Assembly (NCBI GenBank): GCA_029204045.2
Contig: CM055065.1
Location: 50,869,020 to 50,933,019, forward strand
Length of the DNA: 64,000 nucleotides
Direction of reading: 5' to 3'
Source of the DNA: Tillandsia leiboldiana
Taxonomy: Eukaryota > Streptophyta > Magnoliopsida > Poales > Bromeliaceae
The notes under the pieces were generated by a model. That model was not told the DNA's origin and did not search any database. It saw only the letters and a list, made by a program, of their open reading frames with translations. This document shows, piece after piece, positions 11,555-23,194 of the stretch (position 1 is its first letter; each line of letters begins with the position of its first letter). The position numbers and the translations under genes are program-made.

Positions 11555-12667
11555 TCATATCCCCGATAACGACTGCGACATAGCTCTGAATTTCTCCTCT
11601 TTACAGCGCCTTTGATCCCCAATCATAGACTCAAAGACATCCAAAAGCTCATCCAATCCTTTCATATCATTCCCTAGTCCCTTCAAAGCGCAAACTATGC
11701 TCTCGATAGTAGACAAGCACCCGACTTTCGGCTGATGCCTCACTTCACAATACAAGCTCTCTTTCCCTGGATCCAGCTTCAAGTGTGGCAGAAGCTTTAG
11801 CCACGGATTCTCGTGGTATATCCGCTTCGCCTTCGCCCACGTACCGTCCAAAACAACCAAATGTTTCACTTCAAAATCCACAGAATCCAAATTAATCGAC
11901 CTCTCATAAGGAAAAAGGAGGGCTGTTCCCGCGGGCATCGTGATCTCGAACTCCTCATAGTCCTGATATACCTCAGTGCCACTAAACTGCTTCCTCTGCA
12001 ATTTTTTGACAGAGAACCCATTTGAGATCAATGCTCTGCCGATCGGAGTTCTTAATACCCAATCGATATTCGGTTTCGCAGCGCGCTCTATGGTGATTTC
12101 AAGCTCATTTTGAGAGCAGGTTACCTTGCATTTAGCCTTAGTGATTGTGATGCATTCATCTGCTACTGTTGGGCTCTCACCTGTATCATCAAAATCTGAT
12201 CTTTCCTTCAGATACGTTACAGGTGTCAAATTGATCTCTTTATTTGATGATCTTGGAGACTTATTTCTACACAAAACATCAAAATCATCTCCACATTCAT
12301 CACTGTTGTAACAATTCACAACTTCCCCATCAAAATCGGTCGTCGCAAAACCCGATCTTCCCCCCAAATCCGAGCTCTCAGAGCGAATCAAAGAATCCAC
12401 AGAAGATGAATCCGAACCAAGAGGGCGTATAAAGAACTGGGCTTGGAAATTAACATCGGTAACAGGGATCACCGCAATATTCTTGAGCCCAATCTTCGCA
12501 ACCCTAGCGGAATTGAGCGGGTGCTTCGCCTCCAAACTATGCTGCAGAATCGTAACGCCAATCGAGTTGTCGAGAGGCGGCGATTTGAGGCGGGAGCAGA
12601 GGCAAATTTTGGAGGGTTTGGAGCAATTAGGGCAATTGGATCTCTTCGAAGGGCCCTGGCTCCCCAT
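11555..12667 (-). CDS. DTW-domain protein, tRNA-uridine aminocarboxypropyltransferase-like
   Basis: 370 residues in one exon; ATG at 12667, stop at 11555. It begins with a Cys cluster C12-x2-C15-x6-C22-x-C24 (NCPNCSKPSKICLC), the zinc-binding start of DTW proteins, then the conserved region VTILQHSLEAKHPLNSARVA. The signature D-G-T-W is at 274-277 (HLVVLDGTWAKAKRIY), preceded by LFPYERS and followed by EVRHQPKVGCLSTIESI, the expected C-terminal family block. Residues about 85-185 are a low-complexity acidic insertion between the two halves of the domain. Known DTW enzymes (bacterial TapT, human DTWD1/2) use S-adenosylmethionine to place the acp3 group on tRNA uridine. The family assignment is firm; which tRNA position is modified cannot be read from sequence. 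Confidence 0.92.
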   Translation of the reverse strand: MGSQGPSKRSNCPNCSKPSKICLCSRLKSPPLDNSIGVTILQHSLEAKHPLNSARVAKIGLKNIAVIPVTDVNFQAQFFIRPLGSDSSSVDSLIRSESSDLGGRSGFATTDFDGEVVNCYNSDECGDDFDVLCRNKSPRSSNKEINLTPVTYLKERSDFDDTGESPTVADECITITKAKCKVTCSQNELEITIERAAKPNIDWVLRTPIGRALISNGFSVKKLQRKQFSGTEVYQDYEEFEITMPAGTALLFPYERSINLDSVDFEVKHLVVLDGTWAKAKRIYHENPWLKLLPHLKLDPGKESLYCEVRHQPKVGCLSTIESIVCALKGLGNDMKGLDELLDVFESMIGDQRRCKEEKFRAMSQSLSGI

Positions 12668-12699
12668 GAATGAAACTAGGGTTTGGAAAAAATTCGATC

Positions 12700-13824
12700 T
12701 TTGTGGAGAAGGCGATCGCCATGGGCGAGCTTAAAAACCCTAAAAAAGTTGGGTTTTTGAAGGGGAGGCGGGTGAGAACGGGTCGGTTACAACCCGTTTG
12801 ACTAAGTCTCCGAGTTCGAGTTAAGTTAGGATTTGAATAAGATAATAAAATTGTAATAAAATAGTTAAGAGTTAGCAATTTTAACCGAAAAGATTTTTTA
12901 ACTCATTTAGTTTCATATAAAATACTTTTCGGCAAAAAAAAAAAAAACAAAAAAAAAAAAATACATATACATGGAAAATTTAAAAACACTTCTTTTCTTA
13001 ATTCATATTCAAATTGGAGATAAATACATCAAAATTAATTTTTATTTTATCCCAAACTAAATACTAATAAATGTAAACTTTTTTTCTAAAAATTTTACTT
13101 AAAAAACATATTTTGTATAGTTTTACAAGAGAGTGAACACCATCTTAAAAAATTAAAATATAATATAAATTAGCATAAGTTTTTTTTTCATACTTTTTTT
13201 CTTAGTCCAATGTTCTCAGCTCTCTATAAGTTAATTATATTCTGCATAGAATATGTCCTAAGTTAATTATATTCTGCAAAATTATTTTGAAAAAGTCTCA
13301 CTCTGAAGCAAAAAATATTAATTTTCAAATTAAGATTATATATTTTTTATATATTTTGAATTCTTTTATTAAGTGTTGAAATATTAAAACTCGAAAAATA
13401 TATTTAATTGTAGAATGTAAATCTTACACAATCCATCATTCTAAATTTTTATATATTTTATAATTTTTTAAAATTAAAAATTAATAAGATTCGCCAGTAA
13501 ATATGAATTTTTGTAAGAGTAAACTTGGGATTACTCCTTACTTAATATCAAATTTTTTAATAAAATAAAAAAAATATTTTATCAGTCTATTTGATTTAAA
13601 TTTTTTAAATAAAATAAAAATTAAATTATAAAAAGATAAATATAACTTTTTGAGACAAAATAAAATGAATAAAATAATTAGTATCAAATGTGACTGACCA
13701 TTTGAATATAATTTTTTTTTTGTAAAAACTAATATTTACAGAGCACTCTCTCCCCATCTCTCTCTCTGACTTTTTCTCTCATCTCTTTTCCTGAATAGAA
13801 AATTGAAAAGAACTCAGGGAAAAG

Positions 13825-13856
<32 letters not shown>

Positions 13857-13945
13857 AAATACAATTAGATGATCACCAGATCCTTTTCATCTGAGATCTA
13901 AAAAATTCTGGGAGAGAGTAAATAGAAGAAGAAGAAGGAAAAAAA
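12700..13945. other. AT-rich intergenic DNA and 5' leader of the TMEM14-like gene
   Basis: No gene seen. The right end (about 13740-13949) holds a CT-rich run, a poly-A tract and a GAAGAAGAAGAAGG leader directly before the ATG at 13950, consistent with a 5' UTR. Confidence 0.5.
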
Positions 13946-13949
13946 AAAA

Positions 13950-16061
13950 ATGCACGACTTCTGCTTCACGATCCCGTTCGGGCTGGCAGTGCTGGCAGGC
14001 GGCGTCGTCGGGTACGCGCGTCGAGGCAGCACGGCATCGCTGGCGGGCGGCGTGGGTTCCGGCCTCGTCCTCCTCCTCGCCGGCTTCCTCAGCCTCTCCG
14101 CCTTCCGCAAACGCCGCAACTCCTTCCTCGCCCTCATCCTCGAGACCGGTCCTCTCCATCTTACCAAACTACTACTTGTTTACTTGCAAATAATCGTATG
14201 AAAAGAGAAGATCCCATGATTACCTCGCAAATGATATGCTCGATGCCTCGTTTGATTTTTGATATCTGTAATTTGGTAGGATATTATATTTCACTTGCGA
14301 GGAAATTTATCATATCTGAGAAATTGATTCGAAAACCGAATATAGTATCATATTCTAGATCACACTCGTCATCTATCAAATGTATAAACAAGAACGTTTT
14401 ATGGGTTAACAATAGGCTCAGGAGACTAATAAGTTGAATTATGTGAGTCCAATAAATTGAGTGGGACTGCGGTCCACAATATACCTAACGACAAGAGAAC
14501 CTAACGTTCAGGTAGGTTGAGTCTGGTCGAGACCCGTGGGCGCTGTGTCTGGACGCTTTAAGTGAATTGGTTGCGTATTTCTAACAGCTCGAGCTTTTGG
14601 GATTAATGATTAGCGCCAACGATCCGACACTAGGCCCCAAGAGGTTGTTAGTGCTAACAAATTAAAGCTACACTAGATAACTTGTCAAAATAGTATGACA
14701 AGTGAAAATCGCTTGATACTCTTGAATAATGCAAGTGAGCAAGATCGATACAAACCAAAAGATACTAATAAAGAAGCACCCTCTATTGGTCTTTTTAATT
14801 CACATTTCAAGTTGTTAGCATTTTACTTTTGTTTTGTTCCCTTTTAGGGCACCTGTCTTTTCCAGGTATCTAGCTGGTACAATTCTTGTGCTATTTAGAT
14901 CTACTTAGATCTTGATGAGTTTTTGTTATTTTTGATAACCGTCTTATTTGGGTCTTTCTAAGTTTGTTTAAGATCTTCATTTCTTTTTTCATAAAATATA
15001 TTCAGTATGAGCTCCTGAGAATTGCTATCTGCTATGAATGACATTTTGTTAAATGAAAGCGAGAGGGAGGACTTTTTAGTTTGGTAACATAATCTGTTGG
15101 ACCAAGTTCTTATAGTATGTTTTAATCTTCTGTTTTCCCCCAATTTTCTACTGTGTTTGCTGTTATATCTCTGGTTCGTTTGTTCTTCGTTTGTATCAGT
15201 ATTCTTTTTCTGTTCTCTTGTGATCTAACTTTAGATTATTTTTTTTGTTATGCGAACAGTTTGTGCACTGGCATTGACATATGTGATGGGGCAAAGATAC
15301 CTTGAAACTTCAAAGATAATGCCTGCTGGAGTTGTTGCCGCTCTCAGGTCTTCTTTATTCTTCTTTACTTTATTCTTCTTTACAGTACGCACTTAAGTTC
15401 AGTGGTACTGTGGTATCATAGTCAGCATAGGCTGGTTAATAAATATAAAAGTTAAGATCCCTGTGAACTCTAGTGATTACAGGAAATTGTTAGTAACTGT
15501 TAAAAAGCATCTAGATAATCTTGTCATTTGCAGAAGCTTATCTGTTATCTTATACAATTTGGCTCTCATTTTATGTATTCTTTTACATCTGTAATGTGTG
15601 GGAACCAAAGACGTGTATAGATGTCGGATACGTCGTTCGGTGATAACTTCTTTGGGTGGAATTTCCCTCGTGGTTGGAATATAGGAGCGTGTTTTTTAAG
15701 ACATTATGAAACCTGTCGAATAATCATTTTTGAGGATAGTAAATCTCATTTGAGTTGATTTACAATATTCTCCAAAAGGAGACACCTTTTTTAGTCGTAA
15801 TGTCCGCCATCGACCAGCTTGTAAACGATGAGGAAATAATGATGTATGCTAAATAAGATTTTAGACACATCCAAACATGCTACAAGGGACACTTCTCATC
15901 CTTTGCTACTATAAAGATATGTGTTTCGTTACTAAAAGCAATTGTCTTGTATGATATCATATGTTACGCTAATCCGATCCACTTGCAGTGCACTTATGTC
16001 TGGCTTCTATCTCTACAAGATTGCGACTGGTGGGAATCACATCCCAGCCAAAACAGAGTGA
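13950..16061 (+). CDS. TMEM14/FAX-type small membrane protein (three exons)
   Basis: Exons 13950-14148, 15260-15347 and 15989-16061 (199+88+73 nt) give 119 residues. Junctions are ACCG|gtcctc, acag|TTTGTG, CTCAG|gtcttc and ttgcag|TGCAC, all GT-AG, with phases that match. The protein starts MHDFCFTIPFGL, has glycine-rich transmembrane helices (LAVLAGGVVGYARRGSTASL, VGSGLVLLLAGFLSL), then TYVMGQRYLETSKIMPAGVV and ends YKIATGGNHIPAKTE, the conserved tail of the short plant TMEM14 proteins related to Arabidopsis FAX5/FAX6. FAX proteins are linked to fatty-acid export; the short non-plastid members are thought to act at the ER or other endomembranes. No plastid transit peptide is seen. Intron 1 (1.1 kb) contains a GC-richer block (about 14440-14670) that looks like an old retroelement piece. 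Confidence 0.93.
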
Positions 16062-17835
16062 AGTTGAGTTCTCTTACAGCGAAAGCATAGCGAAGGCAGC
16101 AACTAAGACTGTCATTACATATTATGTTTAGAAACAAGGGAATATTAACCAGGTTCTTTGTATTCTGACTTTGTTGTTGCTTGGGAAAATACATTATTCA
16201 GATTATCCCAAGCAGGAAATACGAAATATCATGCAGTTTCTTTTCTGTTACTCGGATGGGACTTCCTTCTCAAGAAAGTAGTATTTGTTATTGGCACTTT
16301 TCCATGCAAAGCGTTGATGAGGAAGGCTGTAATGGATGTTTCCTGATTGTTCTATTGCTGTATTGCTTATGATGAATCTATGTTTGAGCATCTATCAATT
16401 CTTTCTTCTCAGAATCTATGCCTGAGCTTTTAAATTACCATTCATGCCATAAGAAATGATCTAGAGTAAAAATAGTGGCTTTTTGATGCTTTTATCTTTG
16501 TTCTTCGATTTGATAATAACAATGGCTGGTATTAGAATGTTAATTCGTATTACTGGTTAAATGTAATTGAATGAGTTGAAATTTTGTCTGGAAGTATTTC
16601 TAGGTTTCTAAATCAAGAATACTGACTTTAATATGTGATGCATTTTATTTTGGTATTAATTACCTTGCCCTTACCTATTTAGGTTTGGAATTCAAACAAC
16701 TTTGCTACTAATTTGAGACATTGTTACATCAAATATATATATATATATATAGTATGTCTTCTTTCATGTATTTCTGTCTTCTTTCTTATGCATATCTTGG
16801 GACTCAAATTCATTTTTGTTTGGTGTTATTGCTATTTTTTTTATTATGATAAATAAACAATTTATATATTTGGATGTGTTGGTGGGTGGGCTTTGCTTGG
16901 CAGGTGTTAAAAGGCGTAATTTGTTTGCTATGAACAATTTCTTTGGAGAATTGGATTTTTTTTTTTTTTTTTTTTTGTAAGAGCTTGACATTCATAATTT
17001 AATAGAATAAATTATTTATTTATTTTATTCTAAAAAATAGATTGAACAAAATATTTATGCATCTAAATAAGATTTATATGAAAAATATATATAGTGTATA
17101 AGATGGTCGAAATAAGATCTCTTTTGAGGGGCATCAATAGCATTGCTTTTTCCAATTGGGCCTTTTACTTACATTTGTGAACTTCTTTAATGTGTAGAAG
17201 TTACTGTTCTATTGTTTAATTCTTTCACTGAATACAATACTTCTTATACTTTCTTACACTTGTACTAAAGCGTAATTTGCATAAAATGAAGGATTAAATT
17301 GCAAAGATAAATAACTAAATAGTAGATGGGCTGATGTGGGCCTATTCCGGAAATGGTCTGGGTCAATAATTTGGGGTCCCTCTCACAGGCCCGTGAACTT
17401 GTCTAGCGGGCAGATCCTACCTGTTTGGCGCCTGCTCCACTCCTGATTAGCACCTGCTCCATTAAGCTAATATTTATTTACTCTTGATGCCCCTTGATTA
17501 TTCTTAGAGCTTGTTTGATTTGAATTATTTGAGTCTTGAAATGAAAATCGAAATAAATTATTCTCATTGTTAGTATTAGGATTGATATTCTACCAACTCG
17601 GTAGGCCAACTTATTTTGCCCTCGAAAGATGATGATTCACCTTTCGTACTCGATTGTGGTATAATAATACTAAGATAGTCAGTTCATCTCTAACATGATG
17701 TCAAAGTCCTCAATTTACTTCAACACTAAAAAGTCCACCATTATAATCTAGGTGCCGATTTGTACTGTACAAGCGAGGCAGTAATATATAACATAGAAGG
17801 TATAATTCGGGATCCGTACTTTCCTAGTACTAGTG
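16062..17835. other. 3' UTR of the TMEM14-like gene, then intergenic DNA
   Basis: The first few hundred bases are probably 3' UTR. The rest is AT-rich with a short (TA)n near 16731-16751, a poly-T tract near 16959-16977, and a GC-richer piece near 17335-17470 of unknown origin. No gene seen. Confidence 0.5.
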
Positions 17836-17839
17836 GTCT

Positions 17840-18440
17840 TTAGGGTACTAATCCTATGAGCAGTAACAAACATCCTACTGATGAATGAATGCAAATATCA
17901 GTATCAAATAATATTCTACATCTAATACAATTTAATAAAAAGATACCTACGACGCTGTTAGCTATCCTCCACCTGAGTAGCAAAAATCCGTTCACTCGGT
18001 GCTTGATGCCAAACCTCTGGTTGCCCCGATGCAGAGGGTTGCACAATTGATAGGGCGGCTGGAGGTATCCCAAAAACATTCTTAGAGTCGAAGAAACATA
18101 TGCCGCAGATAGGGCCCGTAATGCATATTCCTGTAGCAGTATGCTATTTTGTGGCCCGATCGGCCACATATGAAGCATTTTTCTTCACGCTGGTCACACT
18201 GCGCCCGATGCAGTCCACTACAGATCACGCATCGCTCAAAAAATTGTGGTTGATAAAGCCCTCGAGAGCATAACTATAGGCGCAGTTGTTTAAGGGGTCG
18301 CCTGTAGCTGACTGTCTCCCCAAGTCACCCGAAGCTTGTTTCTTGTCCTTCTCCTTGCCCTTATCAAAGGCCTCATGCTCTTAGCGCACCACGGTTTCGT
18401 CGCGCTCAACCAATCAAGCGCAATCTACCATCGCCCGATA
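17840..18440 (-). mobile_element. Ty3/gypsy-like gag remnant with CCHC zinc knuckle
   Basis: On the minus strand (18136-18177) the frame reads CFICGRSGHKIAYC, an exact C-x2-C-x4-H-x4-C retroviral-type zinc knuckle, preceded by CVICSGLHRAQCDQREE and followed by RNMHYGPYLRHMF. Further upstream on that strand are gag-like pieces (ERDETVVR, FDKGKEKDKKQ) with stops. No protease or polymerase is recognisable, so this is a dead fragment. It abuts the CNL pseudogene that starts near 18441. Confidence 0.65.
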
Positions 18441-18861
18441 ATTTCGTATGTCACTGGCTGCGCAACTCAGAGACGCGATCTACGACTCCGAGGACTTGCT
18501 CGACGACCTTGACTACAAAACCCTGAGTTAGAAGATTGAAAGAGGCGAGGGAGGTGACCTGCCAACCTTCTCTCTGTCTTCTCCTGTAGACATTTCCAAT
18601 CCTGGCAATGATTATATTGAGTTCAAAATTAAGGAAGTTGGGGACAGATTGAATCAAACCGCTAAAGAACTACAGGACTTCCTGAACTCAGAGCATGACC
18701 AAATGCTGCCTGTCGAGAGGGAGAGTGAGACAAACGCCTTCTTGACCGTGACTCAAGTGTTCGGCAGGGAGGGCGAGAAGAAAACTATTAAAGAACTGTT
18801 GCTGTCTGGATCCGGCAGTGCTAGCTTCTCTGTTCTGCCTATAATCAGCATGGTGGGAGTG

Positions 18862-21085
18862 AGAAATATTAGGATTTGGTTAAATTTGTAGTTGAATCAA
18901 TATTTAAATCTATTAGAGATAAATTTATTAAAATTTAAATACTAATTAAAGTAAAAATCTAATTAAATTAGGATTTGTGTATCTTTTGATGTAAGCTATA
19001 CATATAGCGTGCCCAAGGTGTCCATAATTTTGGATGCACTTAGTGCACAGGTGTATCAAAAAAGAGAAGTCTCCTAGGTTTATGAAAGACGAGAGAAGAA
19101 TAAGAGAGATTCAGGAAGAGAACTCGAATTGAAGCTACTCGTGTGGATGTCACGCCCCTGAATTTCAAAAGCGGTATCAAATTTATTTTTTTTTTCAGAG
19201 TTGAAAACGATGATCCCCAGATCCGCCACGCGCATAAAAATTTTTCGATCCAAACGGACGGAGTCTCCACTATACACGCAAGGCTAGACATATATAATGA
19301 ATATTCAATTGCAATCAGAGTTGATAACTAAACATACTAAACAGCTTAAAATAGTATTAACAATAATCCAAGGAACTACTAAGCAAATCTAATAAGATGT
19401 CTACTAATCCAAATAGCATGATAACCATAAGTGGAATACGAAATCTTTGAAATATAAATAAAGCATGGTGATAGACTAGCACTCTAGCTAGTATAGCGGG
19501 ACAGCTCTATCGCGTGAATCTCACATCATTGTCCCAACTGCTCACCACCCGACAGACCTGAAAAATGGGTTACCAAAGAGTGTGAGACACAACTGAATGT
19601 ATCTCAGTAGGTACAACGAGCCGGAGACGAGCAAGTCGTACCTACTGATAGACAATAATCAAAAGACGGTAAGAAGTGCTAGTATGAAAACAATAAATGT
19701 AAAAACTGATATGAAAGCAATAACCGGGAGCATGCGTCAAATATATCAATAAGCAAGTAAACTCAATCAGGTGTCACTGCTGATCACGAGGATCTCAGGC
19801 TAGTGCCCGACCATAACTGACATGTACCCCACATCTGCTGACTATAAAAGGGGCTCAATATCACCCGATCCCATAAGTGTAGCCATATGAAAGGTTCACG
19901 GATCGAACAAACCACTCTACAGGTATAGAACACCAAAATGGGGGTCAGTCTGCTGGTATACATGAAAATGTCCAGTTAGTGTATGGCGATTTCAATGCGG
20001 ATGCTCAAACTCGTGGTCAGAAGACCGAAATACAGTGAATAACCGAGAACTCTCATACAGGATCCAGAGTCAATCATAATGCCACAATGCCATAAAGAAA
20101 ACAATATCCTCCTACTCTATCATGCATAGTAATTGTGAGATAATGACAAATGCAAAAATATAGCAGTAGGAGATATATCACTCAGCGACTAGTGAAGTCA
20201 TATCAAACTCATAAAATGGAGATGAGCCAAGATCTAGAAAGCCAGAGACTTCCAAACGGGATCATCTATACTCTCAGTGCTAAACAATACCATAATGAAC
20301 CATAACCTTCTACTATATCAAGTATGCTAATCAAGAGATAACAACGTGTATAGTCAATCATCAGTAGGAGCTATGTCAAGTAACAGACTAAAAATGTCAA
20401 TCACCACTGAGAAATAACATGACCAATATATATATGGAGTATAGATAAAGCAAAGTGCTGGAATGCAATAACTGAAGAAGGGCTAGAAAGATAACCAAGG
20501 GTCTGATCGACTACGATATCCAATCAGGTTACAATATACCAATGCCCAAATTGGAGTACCCACCTAACTAACGACCGTCCGAGTCCACGACTCTGCTAAA
20601 GCCTCTAGGCGCCAAGCGAACATAGGCACAAAGTACAATACGTCGGTAATCTCTGCTGGTCCACTAAACATCCCACATGTCCGACACATCACTAAAGTGC
20701 AAGGTAACATCTGTAGCGTCGTCCCCATAACCGACATCTACTGAGCAGACTCAATCAGAGTTCAACAGGCTCCCACAACGACCGACAACACTCTGCGGCC
20801 CTAAGTCGCCAATACATAATCCAACAACAATTGGAACATCGATTTCTTTAACCGATTTTCGAACTATACGTTAACCATCGATAAGGCCACTAAGACTCAA
20901 CTAATTCTCCGGAATATTTTCCTAACCTGCACAAGCCTCGGTGGATCACCCGCTGTCCCAAACACCAATAATCATGACGTTGGGCCATCCGCACAACTAG
21001 TGCGCCAAAACAGAACTTTAAAATCCCGTAATTCGCCGATTTCGCCTCCAAGATGCCTATTTCAGTACCAGGACCACCCGTAGCC
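18862..21085. mobile_element. Insertion in the CNL pseudogene, probable LTR-type retroelement remnant
   Basis: Sequence unrelated to CNLs interrupts the pseudogene exactly within the P-loop region. It contains TGTCACGCCCCTGAATTTC at about 19149, a motif resembling the start of many plant gypsy LTRs, then about 1.9 kb without long frames and with two diverged internal copies of a CCTCCTACTCTATCATGCAT / CCTTCTACTATATCAAGTAT type segment (near 20108 and 20308). No polymerase frames are seen, so solo LTR or non-autonomous element are both possible. Exact ends and a target duplication could not be fixed. Confidence 0.45.
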
Positions 21086-21784
21086 CACTGTGACTCAGTA
21101 TGTCTACAACAATTCGTGGGTGGGTCGACACTTTAACTTGAAAATGTGGGTGTGTGTCTCACTCCTTCGATATGAAACAACTGACTAAGTAGATAATAGA
21201 GTCTACTATCGGCGAAATGTAGTCTGATCTTAGCTTGGACTCTCTTCAAGTGATCTTGCAGAAGAAGGTGATGCGACGAAAGTTCCTATTTATCCTCAAT
21301 AATGTAAGAAAGAAGGATGATTGTGAGGAATGGCGGGCGCTTTATGCCCTGTTAAGAAACGGGTGCCAAGGAAGCATGAAATTAGCGATTGCTCGCTCAA
21401 GGTTGCCGATGTAATGGGTACAATGAAACTAATGCATCTGCAGGGTTTGTTTGATGATGACTACCGAAAGTTTCTCAACTCGCGCGTGTTTGGTCCTAAT
21501 GACCTGGCAGTTCCTTTCGATTTAGAGGCCACGTTTCTCAAGTCGTGCGCGTTTGGTTCTAAGGATTTGGTTGTTCCTTTCAATTTAGAGGCCACATGAC
21601 TGCCAAGCTGAGGGTATGCTGCGATATCTCTAGCAAGTAGATTGAATAGAAAAACAGGTGGGGGAGATTGGTGGAGGATCATGAATGAGTACCGGAGACC
21701 GGTGGAAAATTATGAATAAAGAAATATGGGAATCACAACAATGATGGTATTATGAACCTTATATCAAACTATCTATGAAGCCTT

Positions 21785-22320
21785 TTGGTTTAGATTGTGA
21801 AAAAATAATTTCTGCATTTTGGTTTAGAAAATTAATTTTTACTAAAAAGTCAAATACTCTATTGAGCCAAAAATTACTTTTTAGTTCGAAATCACTTTTC
21901 AAAAAGTAGGCGAAATGTAATGTTTCTCATTTTGTTACATCTTTCCCAAATAATATCCATTCAATCGGCGCGAAAAAATACAAAAATGGAATATGTAAAA
22001 ATAAGATATATGTGGAACCAGATATATGCATGACTTGATAGGCCGAATTTTCTGAGTATAACCATCGGCACTATGTAAGCTCCGATTTGATGCACGACTT
22101 CACTGAAAGCAAATGCCAACCTGAAATGCCCTCTACAGTTCGGCATCTTTTGGTATGTGCAGAAAATATGCAACTGAATAAATAAAAAGGCCTAGGCTGC
22201 AATAGTAAATTAAGATTACTTTTGATTTTTGAAAATATTATGTCAAATTTGAATGTAGCAATTAATCATTAGTTTTATCAACTCAGTTATATCCACTTGT
22301 TGAATTTAAGATATTGTAAA
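21785..22320. repeat. Segment A of a tandem duplication (partner A' at 24350-25345)
   Basis: GTTTAGATTGTGAAAAAATA, GTAATGTTTCTCATTTTGTT, AATATCCATTCAATCGGCGC, the CNL relic around GATTTGATGCACGA, and TATCCACTTGTTGAATTTAA all recur in the same order at 24350-25345. Copy A' carries about 450 bp of extra AT-rich DNA after ACTAAAAAG. Confidence 0.88.
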
Positions 22321-23194
22321 ATTGATGAGCGGCCTAAGAGTATTGGCAACTTAAAACATCTTCCGTATCTTGATGAGTCTGGCTGTTATACTTAATAGTA
22401 ACTTAGTTCATATCTTGATATATTTTGAATTTGTATTAAAAATTTATCTTATACGTTGTATTAAAAATTTATATTAAAAATTATAGCTTGAGTTTTATCA
22501 GGAGAATTTGAATTACAAATTGTCGGGTGAGTTTTATCAGGAGAATTTGAATTACAAATTGTCAGGAGAATTTGAATTGAATTTCAAAATTTTCAATTGG
22601 TACAGCTTTAAAATTTTATCCGACCTTGAGAGAAGCATTTGAGAATTTGTATTATTGTTTAAGTTTTATCGGGAGAATTTGAATATCCTTGATGTATGCG
22701 ATGGTGTCCGTTAGCAATAATAACTTGTTGGGTTCAAACCACCGACCCAAAATGATTAAGCCTATTTATTATTACTAGCGTGCATGATCTCATATATCCA
22801 ATCAGAACTTTTTTTCCATCCGATGTAGAACTATTGGGTGTTAAACCCTTACGTCCTCATCGGTCCAAACCATATCACAAACACAAAACAAATCAGAATT
22901 ATCAGGCGATGTGAGATTCTAGAGATGGCTCATGTGGATTCAAGAGGTAGTTTCCATCAAATCCATAGTGTAGCATTTTGATCCGCATAGCACTTAGCTC
23001 TCACACTTCCGACTAGTATTCGTCTCTGATACCATTTGTGACGACCTGACACTTTCCAATTGTCTAAAAAGCTTTACATTTCTCATTGTCATGAAACTAT
23101 ATGAGTTTCAACCCATTATTTAATTTCCAAGACAGATATTGGGTGAACTAATATCTCTGGAATTTTTGTATATTTCGGATTGTCCAGCAATAAT

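Larger units (their letters stand above)
18441..22395 (+). pseudogene. CNL pseudogene, split by a retroelement-like insertion
   Basis: Pieces in order on the plus strand: coiled-coil part LRDAIYDSEDLLDDLDYKTL (18450-18530, with a stop after), KIKEVGDRLNQTAKELQDFL, the linker VTQVFGREGEKKTIKELLL, then VLPIISMVGV where the P-loop should continue but is cut at about 18862. After about 2.2 kb of foreign DNA it resumes near 21085 with QYVYNNSWVGRHFNLKMWVC, then LDSLQVILQKKVMRRKFLFI (kinase-2 degenerated to ILNNVRKKD) and frame breaks through RNBS-C-like repeats. Later relics are SDLMHDFTESKCQPEMPSTV (about 22080-22150) and an LRR piece KSIGNLKHLPYLD (about 22335-22375). P-loop loss and many stops make it clearly non-functional. 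Confidence 0.88.

Noticed and set aside
17085..17160. A possible eighth MITE copy (GGGGCATCAATAGCATTGCTTTTTCC)
   Set aside because: Only one end resembles the family and no 9 bp duplication was found.
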